Shown here: positions 5,325 to 9,934 of the stretch, in pieces
Position numbering within the stretch: position 1 is the stretch's first letter
How the letters are laid out: each line of letters begins with the position of its first letter
From: CAIRNS01 sp049508565
GTDB lineage: Bacteria > Elusimicrobiota > Endomicrobiia > Endomicrobiales > CAIRNS01
Direction: 5' to 3'
DNA length: 9,934 nucleotides
NCBI GenBank assembly: GCA_049508565.1
Contig: JBELAT010000081.1
Span: 1 to 9,934, forward strand
Position numbers and translations under genes: made by a program
The notes under the pieces: model-generated
The model's database searches: none
Seen by the model: the letters and a program-made list of their open reading frames with translations, nothing else
What the model was told of the DNA's origin: nothing

Positions 5325-6947
5325 ATGTTGAAATTTACAATCCGCAAAAAACTTGACCTGCTATTATCCGGATGGATACAAAACCATGGTATTGATGCGC
5401 TGCCATTGTACAGTCTCGAAGAGCCTCCAAAAGGCATCGCCTGTGACCTGGCTTCTAACATTGCTCTTCTGGTTGCCAAATCGCTGAAAACCCCTCCGCG
5501 CACCATCGCCCAGGAGCTCGCAACCTTGATTGAAACGCAACTGTCCGAATATATCAAAAAAGTTGATGTCGCGGGTGCGGGCTTTTTAAATATTCTTATC
5601 GCCGACACTATCCTTTACAACGCTCTTGCCGCGGGAATCGCGTGCGTAAAACCGACCCGCTCATCTTCTGAAAAGATTCTTATTGAGTTTGTCTCGGCAA
5701 ATCCAACCGGCCCGCTACACATTGGTCATGGGCGGGGTGCGGCCATCGGCGATTCACTGGCGCGGATTTATGAATATATGGGCTATGACATTCAAAGAGA
5801 GTATTATCTCAACAATATAGGCAACCAGATGCTCATGCTGGGCAAATCACTGGAGATACGGTACCGGCAACTTTCAGGCGAAACCATAGATTTTCCCGAG
5901 GATGGATACAAAGGCGACTACATCAAAGACATCGCCCGAACATTGATCGATCAGAAAATTCCGGCAAATTCTATTGATTTTAAAGACACCGCACTGAAGG
6001 CAATGACGGCCACTATCGAGCAGGACCTTATCAGTTTCGATGTGCGGTTCGACACCTGGACTGAAGAATCGTCTATCATAGACCAGGTGCCGGTTATCTG
6101 CGAAAACCTCAAAACCATCGGTATGGCATTTGAGCAAGAAGGTGCGCTCTGGTTTGCTTCATCAAAATATGGTGACGATAAAGATCGCGTTCTTCGCCGT
6201 TCCGACGGCAGATATACCTATCTTGCTTCGGATATCGCATATCATAAGAACAAGATTGAACGGGGATTTTCAAAACTAATCAATCTCTGGGGAGCGGATC
6301 ATCATGGATATGTCGTGCGCATGAAAGCCGCCATCCAGGCACTCGGGCAAGATCCGGGTGTGCTCACCATTATTCTCTACCAACTGGTTTCGCTGTCTCG
6401 TAACGGTGTTCCCGTCGCAATGTCAACGCGTGCGGGCGAATTTGAAACGCTGGAAGACGTGGTTAAAGAAGTCGGCCGCGATGCATGCCGGTTTTTCTTT
6501 ATGCTGCGGGCACCAGACTCTGCGCTGGAATTTGATCTCGAACTGGCAAAGAAACAGTCAAGTGAAAATCCGGTGTTTTATGTACAATATGTTCATGCCC
6601 GGTGCTGTTCTATTTTCCGGGAATATGAATTACGGTCACAAAAACCGTTCGTATTCAATCCCGCTACTATCCCGCTGCTTGCCACTGCCGCTGAACGGAA
6701 CCTTTTGAAAAAAATTGCCTTCTTTGACGATACCCTTGAGCTGTGTATAAAAACGAATAGCCCGCATCATCTGACAGGATATCTCATGGAAACAGCTGAC
6801 CTATACCACAAGTTTTATGAACAGTGTCGTGTGTTAACCGATGACCATGATCTCTCAAGCGCGCGCCTGGGGCTTGTTCACGGCATTGCAACAACCATCT
6901 CAATCGCCCTCAATCTCCTCGGTGTTTCTGCTCCTAAAAAAATGTAG
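5325..6947 (+). CDS. argS: Arginyl-tRNA synthetase
   Basis: A 540-residue class I aminoacyl-tRNA synthetase that charges tRNA-Arg. The N-terminal tRNA-contacting domain (about 1-95) contains LASNIALLVAK. HIGH is at 132-135 in GPLHIGHGRGAA. WGADHHGY (322-329) is typical of the family. The KMSK loop is the variant AMSTRAG around 365-371, as is common in ArgS. The DALR anticodon-binding domain starts near 415 and runs to the usual SAPKKM end. The length is slightly below the usual 550-580 but nothing is missing. It stands alone on the plus strand. No Shine-Dalgarno sequence precedes the ATG, and the homology-supported N-terminus begins at that codon, so initiation is probably on a leaderless mRNA. 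Confidence 0.96.
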   Translation: MLKFTIRKKLDLLLSGWIQNHGIDALPLYSLEEPPKGIACDLASNIALLVAKSLKTPPRTIAQELATLIETQLSEYIKKVDVAGAGFLNILIADTILYNALAAGIACVKPTRSSSEKILIEFVSANPTGPLHIGHGRGAAIGDSLARIYEYMGYDIQREYYLNNIGNQMLMLGKSLEIRYRQLSGETIDFPEDGYKGDYIKDIARTLIDQKIPANSIDFKDTALKAMTATIEQDLISFDVRFDTWTEESSIIDQVPVICENLKTIGMAFEQEGALWFASSKYGDDKDRVLRRSDGRYTYLASDIAYHKNKIERGFSKLINLWGADHHGYVVRMKAAIQALGQDPGVLTIILYQLVSLSRNGVPVAMSTRAGEFETLEDVVKEVGRDACRFFFMLRAPDSALEFDLELAKKQSSENPVFYVQYVHARCCSIFREYELRSQKPFVFNPATIPLLATAAERNLLKKIAFFDDTLELCIKTNSPHHLTGYLMETADLYHKFYEQCRVLTDDHDLSSARLGLVHGIATTISIALNLLGVSAPKKM

Positions 6948-6967
6948 TAGGCGTAAACAAAATGATT

Positions 6968-6991
6968 CGCTGAACCTTCAGGCGTTATTTT
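6968..6991 (+). terminator. Possible argS terminator
   Basis: CGC-TGA with TCA-(G)-GCG forms a short stem with one bulged base around ACCT, followed by TTATTTT on the plus strand, 20 bases after the argS stop. The stem is short, so this is tentative. Confidence 0.4.
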
Positions 6992-7145
6992 AGCGTTTTG
7001 ATTATTATTTCAATTAGTGGGTTTAGGGATGCTCATTTCGTCTTTGCAGTGATTACAGTTATCTTGTTTTCAGATCAGCATGTTATGTTCTCTCCTGTTT
7101 TTTTAACTTCTCCCACCATTGCTGGCCTTTGAGCAATATGTACCC

Positions 7146-7175
7146 AAAAAAAGAGCCCCGCCAAAGCGAGACTCT
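7146..7175 (-). terminator. Rho-independent terminator for the leftward YLYF-repeat gene
   Basis: Read on the minus strand, AGAGTCTCGC and GCGGGGCTCT pair along ten positions (two G-U pairs) around TTTG, followed directly by seven T. On the plus strand the two G-U positions become C-A mismatches, so it works best for leftward transcription. It lies about 78 bases past the stop at 7253. Confidence 0.8.
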
Positions 7176-7252
7176 TTTAATGTGTTCGAATAAATAGTCT
7201 GAGGTTCAATCCCCCGTCACGCAAGGCGTTACAGGGTCCCTCACTGGGCCAC

Positions 7253-7516
7253 TTATTTTTTCTTTTTTGCTTTTGCTTTAACCTTAGATTTTCCGCCGCG
7301 ACGAACCATCTTCGCGCGAGAAACATCTCCGGCTTTGTCGATGAAGTAAAGATACCCATCCTCTTTCTCCACACCGACTTTCGTGACTTTCTCGGCTTTT
7401 CCGCCTTTTTTGCCACCGCGAGCCATTTTCACCCGGGAGACATCGCCAGCTTTGTCGAGGAAGTAGAGATAACCGTCCTGCCGTTTCACTCCTGCTTTCG
7501 CCACTTTTTCTGCCAT
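7253..7516 (-). CDS. Small basic protein with two tandem YLYF/GDVSR repeats, function unknown
   Basis: An 87-residue, strongly basic protein made of two copies of a unit of about 38 residues (about 3-41 and 42-80). The shared core is DGYLYF-x-DKAGDVSR-x-KM followed by a Gly/Lys-rich linker. A lysine-rich tail (SKVKAKAKKKK) ends the protein. The core looks like a small beta-hairpin domain and the tail suggests nucleic acid or ribosome binding; both are inference. The two copies differ at many synonymous codon positions while the core residues are kept, so the duplication is old and under selection. The start has AGGGGGTG about 8 bases upstream. A strong terminator follows. I do not recognise a named family. 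Confidence 0.75.
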   Translation of the reverse strand: MAEKVAKAGVKRQDGYLYFLDKAGDVSRVKMARGGKKGGKAEKVTKVGVEKEDGYLYFIDKAGDVSRAKMVRRGGKSKVKAKAKKKK

Positions 7517-7595
7517 TTTTACTTCACCCCCTCTCTTTATAAATTTTCCGACTGCGCCTGCAAAACAATCATCGATAAGACAATGATCTGCTTAT

Positions 7596-7838
7596 CTATT
7601 TAATATCTTCATCAGACAATGGAAGCGTCGGCTCATTTTTCTTTGTAATAATCCGTTCTTTTAACCAGGCATCGATCACGTCTTTTGAAAACCGATACTG
7701 TCGCCCGATCTGTGAAGCGGGAATCTTTTTAGTACGAATTAAATTATATATTTTTGATTTGCCAATCCCCAGGTAATCGGACAATTCCATGATATCCATG
7801 ACCTGTTTGCATTCTTTGGGAGCATTTGAGGTTTCCAT
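7596..7838 (-). CDS. Excisionase-family helix-turn-helix DNA-binding protein
   Basis: An 80-residue protein whose residues 14-59 fit the MerR-like HTH_17/excisionase domain: MELSDYLGIGKSKIYNLIRTKK as helices 1-2, the wing motif IPASQIGRQYRF, and the helix SKDVIDAWL. Such proteins include phage excisionases but also many chromosomal regulators. It has AAGGTGAT as ribosome binding site and a near-consensus promoter 42-70 bases upstream. It lies about 80 bases ahead of the YLYF-repeat gene on the same strand, so the two may share a transcript. It is about 900 bases from the integrase gene with the exonuclease and tRNA between, so whether it serves that integrase as excisionase is unclear. Confidence 0.82.
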   Translation of the reverse strand: METSNAPKECKQVMDIMELSDYLGIGKSKIYNLIRTKKIPASQIGRQYRFSKDVIDAWLKERIITKKNEPTLPLSDEDIK

Positions 7839-7879
7839 ATTCTATCACCTTGTTGCTTGCTTTTGTATTACTTGCCATA

Positions 7880-7908
7880 GTTATACATTATGCGTTATTC
7901 GTTGTCAA
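7880..7908 (-). promoter_or_regulatory. Near-consensus promoter of the HTH gene
   Basis: On the minus strand TTGACA (7903-7908) is followed by 17 bases and TATAAC (7880-7885). Transcription would start near 7873, giving a leader of about 35 bases. A GAGGG/CCCTC hairpin (7909-7922) abuts the -35 box. Confidence 0.75.
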
Positions 7909-7922
7909 GAGGGAAACCCCTC
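7909..7922 (-). repeat. Small hairpin against the -35 box of the HTH promoter
   Basis: GAGGG (7909-7913), a four-base loop and CCCTC (7918-7922). It lies between the exonuclease stop and the HTH promoter. It may help end the exonuclease transcript, though no T-tract follows, or act as an operator half. Confidence 0.35.
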
Positions 7923-7939
7923 GGTGAAACGCTTAAGAT

Positions 7940-8512
7940 TCAATATTTTGCAGAATGTTTACCAAAGCTTTGTATGAGTGATAGTAGAACGGCACTATCA
8001 ATCACAGAACAGAAGTGATCAAATATGCGGTAAGTGGTATTAACATCCGCGAGAGCGCGGTGCTTTGTAGTGACGGGAATATGTAAATGACTGGCAATAT
8101 TAGACAACGAATTTGAGGGAAAAGGAAAATGACTTCGTGCAATTGATAACGTATCAAGAAATGGACGGCACGGAAACGCCGTTTGGCATGAGACAAATTC
8201 TGCCGTCAGAAAACCCAGATCAAATGGTGCATTGTGGCATACGACAACAGCATCTTCAATCATATTAACAATTGATTCCGTTACTGCTGAAAACCGCGGA
8301 GCATCCTGTACCATGTCATCGGTTATACCATTGATTTGGCTTATGAAAGGCGGAATAGGTATTCCGGGATTTACAAGTGACTGCCATTCACGTAAACCTT
8401 TTTTGTCTACTCGCAATATCGCGATTTCACATACTTTATCATGTCGCGCAGCGCACAGCCCGGTTGTTTCAACATCAAGAAAAGCAAGTGGGTGCGGAAA
8501 GGATTCTATCAT
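7940..8512 (-). CDS. DEDDh 3'-5' exonuclease (DnaQ/PolC epsilon-like)
   Basis: A 190-residue single-domain exonuclease of the DNA polymerase III epsilon type, removing nucleotides from 3' ends with two metal ions. The three exonuclease motifs are complete: D13 and E15 in LDVETTG, D98 in HNAPFDLGFL, and H151 with D156 in HRALADV. It has the DEDDh histidine. There is no helicase, GIY-YIG or polymerase domain attached, so it is a stand-alone proofreading or DNA/RNA-trimming enzyme. The ATG at 8512 is chosen for the family N-terminus; upstream only a weak GGA is seen about 14 bases away. It follows the tRNA-Ser terminator, so it needs its own promoter, which I could not fix. Confidence 0.88.
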   Translation of the reverse strand: MIESFPHPLAFLDVETTGLCAARHDKVCEIAILRVDKKGLREWQSLVNPGIPIPPFISQINGITDDMVQDAPRFSAVTESIVNMIEDAVVVCHNAPFDLGFLTAEFVSCQTAFPCRPFLDTLSIARSHFPFPSNSLSNIASHLHIPVTTKHRALADVNTTYRIFDHFCSVIDSAVLLSLIQSFGKHSAKY

Positions 8513-8577
8513 GATTTTTTATTTTCCATGCTCAATACTCTCATAAAGATATGCATTATCTGAAAAAAGGATGCTAT

Positions 8578-8615
8578 GAATAAAAATGGCCCAGCCATGA
8601 TGAAGGCAAGGCCAT
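8578..8615 (-). terminator. Rho-independent terminator of tRNA-Ser
   Basis: Read leftward, ATGGCC, TT, GCC, an eight-base loop, GGC, TG and GGCCAT form a stem with one mismatch and one T-G pair, followed by TTTTTATT. It lies 35 bases past the tRNA 3' end and would separate the integrase-tRNA transcript from the exonuclease gene. Confidence 0.7.
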
Positions 8616-8650
8616 CCACACAACATAGTATTTTAAAAAAAATAAGTACA

Positions 8651-8742
8651 CGGAGAGGGAGGGATTCGAACCCTCGATACGGGTATAAACCCGTATGGCG
8701 GTTTAGCAAACCACTGCCCTAAGCCAGCTAGGCGACCTCTCC
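8651..8742 (-). tRNA. tRNA-Ser (anticodon GCU)
   Basis: A 92-base class II tRNA reading AGC/AGU serine codons. The 7-bp acceptor stem GGAGAGG/CCTCTCC is perfect, with discriminator G as expected for serine. The anticodon stem is GTGGT/ACCGC with loop TTGCTAA. The long variable arm has an 8-bp perfect stem (ATACGGGT/ACCCGTAT). The T arm is GAGGG-TTCGAAT-CCCTC. The CCA end is not encoded (TGT follows). The 5' end lies 3 bp from the integrase stop codon. Confidence 0.96.
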
Positions 8743-8745
8743 ATA

Positions 8746-9915
8746 CTACGATACAGCCTGATTGTACAATATATTTTGCTTATTTTCTATTATAACAAAT
8801 TTTTCTTTGTTTGGGTTAGGTGTCCAAAAAGTGTCCATTTTTAAACCCAATGTCTCCATAGCTTCACGTTTATGTACGGGAGAGAGATGGGCATATCTCA
8901 AGGTCATATTGATGTTTGAGTGCCCTAAAACCTCTTTTATTGTTACCAAATCAATGCCAAGCATTACAAGATTAGAAGCAGCGGTGTGACGTAAATCATG
9001 GAAACGAAAATCAGTAATTCTTGCTCGTTCAAGTATCCTATGAAAATGAGTATTGATATTCCGATAAGGTTGTTTCGACTCATTACAGAAAACATGGATA
9101 CCATCTGATTTACTATGGCACTCATGCAAGATTTTTGACAGAGAAGCACATATTGGTATCTCCCGCATCTTACCATTCTTAGTTACCTTCAATATGATAA
9201 GCCCTCGTGCCAGATCAACATCTGCCCATTTTAAACTAAGGATTTCACCCTGCCTCATCCCAGTGGTTAAAGCGGCAAAAACTATCGGTCTCACAGCAAC
9301 AGTACAGGTATTAAGCAGTCTTTCAATTTCTTCACCTGACAGGAAGCGGATTCGGGTATTATTCTCCCTGAGCAATTTAACCTGTTTCATAGGATTAGTA
9401 TCCGCTTTTCCATTTTTAATAGCCCAGTTGAACATACATTTAAGACAGGCAATCTCCCGATTGACTGTAGCTGGCTTACGTCCATCAGTATTTAATCGCT
9501 GAGACTTGTACTGTTCTATAAGAATCGGTGTTATCTGCACTAACATCTTATTGCCGAAATAAGCAAGTAAATTTCTGACAATATGTTCATCTCTTTTCCA
9601 TGACCTTTTATTGACACGTGAATATTGAAGAAAATCCTGAGTTATCTCTTGCAGAGTATGCCGTTGTTCTTTCTTAATGTCAAAGAAACGGTCTTCTTTA
9701 ATTTCCACTTTTCGTTTAGCCAAAACTTCTTCTGCTAACTTCTTGCTTGCACCTATGAATTCTCGTTTTCTGATACCAGATACGTAATAGTCAAGAATCC
9801 ACTCCTGTTTCTTCAAGGCATTACCGCAAGCTGGACATGTTTCCAAGGGTCGCTTAGTAACCTTGTCGTTACCGCAGTCTTTGTTGCAATGGGGACACTT
9901 CCGATAAAGTCTCAT
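8746..9915 (-). CDS. Tyrosine recombinase (phage-type integrase) with N-terminal zinc ribbon
   Basis: A 389-residue site-specific recombinase. Residues 7-30 hold C7-x2-C10 and C27-x2-C30 (with C14), a zinc-ribbon-like start. An arm-binding region follows (about 40-85), then the SAM-like core-binding domain (about 86-180) and the catalytic domain (about 190-345). The catalytic set is complete: R221 (TTGMRQGE), K246, H307 and R310 (HDLRH), H332 (LGH) and Y341. A 48-residue tail follows the tyrosine. The ATG has AAGAGA about 10 bases upstream; the promoter lies beyond or at the window edge. It ends 3 bp before tRNA-Ser on the same strand and looks more AT-rich than the left half of the window. 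It most likely belongs to an integrated element extending to the right; the cargo is not visible. Confidence 0.93.
   Translation of the reverse strand: MRLYRKCPHCNKDCGNDKVTKRPLETCPACGNALKKQEWILDYYVSGIRKREFIGASKKLAEEVLAKRKVEIKEDRFFDIKKEQRHTLQEITQDFLQYSRVNKRSWKRDEHIVRNLLAYFGNKMLVQITPILIEQYKSQRLNTDGRKPATVNREIACLKCMFNWAIKNGKADTNPMKQVKLLRENNTRIRFLSGEEIERLLNTCTVAVRPIVFAALTTGMRQGEILSLKWADVDLARGLIILKVTKNGKMREIPICASLSKILHECHSKSDGIHVFCNESKQPYRNINTHFHRILERARITDFRFHDLRHTAASNLVMLGIDLVTIKEVLGHSNINMTLRYAHLSPVHKREAMETLGLKMDTFWTPNPNKEKFVIIENKQNILYNQAVS
8789..8797 (-). promoter_or_regulatory. Extended -10 promoter inside the integrase 3' end, likely for tRNA-Ser
   Basis: The minus strand reads TGTTATAAT (TGn plus exact TATAAT) within an AT-rich stretch of the integrase coding sequence. 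Transcription would start near 8782, about 40 bases before the tRNA. No good -35 box is present. A 10-bp palindrome, ATTGTACAAT, lies downstream at 8761-8770. Confidence 0.45.
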
Positions 9916-9934
9916 ATTATATTCTCTTGGTTCT

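Larger units (their letters stand above)
6948..7252. other. 305-base intergenic region between convergent genes
   Basis: No gene is supported here. It holds a possible argS terminator (6968-6991), a 6-bp inverted repeat ATTGCT/AGCAAT around 7118-7138, and a strong terminator for the leftward repeat-protein gene (7146-7175). Bases 7195-7252 are more GC-rich and contain a T-arm-like string that does not fold into a tRNA. Confidence 0.6.

Noticed and set aside
5090..5356. An 88-residue plus-strand frame spanning the ldh/argS gap
   Set aside because: It overlaps the ldh start antisense and the argS start and promoter, and shows no family resemblance.
7195..7222. A T-arm-like string (GAGGTTCAATCCCCC), possible tRNA remnant or attachment site
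   Set aside because: The T stem has a mismatch and a wobble, no acceptor, D or anticodon arms can be found, and it does not match the tRNA-Ser 3' end.
7596..7838. The HTH protein as the dedicated excisionase of the integrase
   Set aside because: The domain fits, but the exonuclease, the tRNA and a terminator lie between, and the element seems to extend the other way; the family is also common among chromosomal regulators.
8509..8709. A leftward reading frame ending in a hydrophobic stretch and overlapping the exonuclease start by ATGA
   Set aside because: Its first part runs through the tRNA and its hydrophobic part through the tRNA terminator hairpin. No ribosome binding site supports an internal start.

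Overview
The window is ordinary bacterial chromosome on its left and centre, with the edge of a probable integrated element on its right. Genes are dense, promoters are sigma70-like, and several ribosome binding sites are strong (AAGGAG type). The tRNA gene does not encode its CCA end. I cannot assign a phylum with confidence. The mix of a PTS-type HPr, L-lactate dehydrogenase, O-acetylhomoserine sulfhydrylase, an exported heavy-metal-binding-domain protein, and a small basic YLYF-repeat protein fits an anaerobic or facultative bacterium, possibly of a poorly cultured lineage. That is inference only.

Left and centre (1-5108), all leftward: a perfect consensus promoter at 26-54 fires out of the window to the left. 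Then, in transcription order from the right, come L-lactate dehydrogenase (5108-4152), an HPr-like phosphocarrier (4048-3773) under its own perfect consensus promoter with an overlapping dyad, a possible 17-residue cysteine-containing leader peptide (3776-3723), metY (O-acetylhomoserine sulfhydrylase), cysK (cysteine synthase), an Rrf2-family regulator with four cysteines, and an exported protein with three cysteine-rich metal-binding repeats. metY and cysK form a sulfur-assimilation pair. The Rrf2 protein is a plausible redox, Fe-S or cysteine-responsive regulator of that pair, by analogy with CymR and IscR.

Centre right (5109-7252): argS (arginyl-tRNA synthetase) is divergent from ldh. Its consensus promoter sits so close to the ATG that the mRNA is probably leaderless. 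The 305 bases after argS hold no gene, only likely terminators.

Right (7253-9915), all leftward: a duplicated-domain small basic protein, an excisionase-family HTH protein with a near-consensus promoter, a DEDDh 3'-5' exonuclease, tRNA-Ser(GCU) with its own terminator, and a tyrosine recombinase with an N-terminal zinc ribbon. The recombinase gene stops 3 bp before the 5' end of the tRNA. This is the reverse of the usual integrase/tRNA layout and suggests the left end of an integrated element that continues beyond the window.

The most interesting items are the thiol-rich HPr beside metY/cysK with its possible leader peptide, two genes with leaderless geometry (argS and rrf2), the integrase-tRNA junction with an apparent promoter inside the integrase 3' end, and the YLYF repeat protein.
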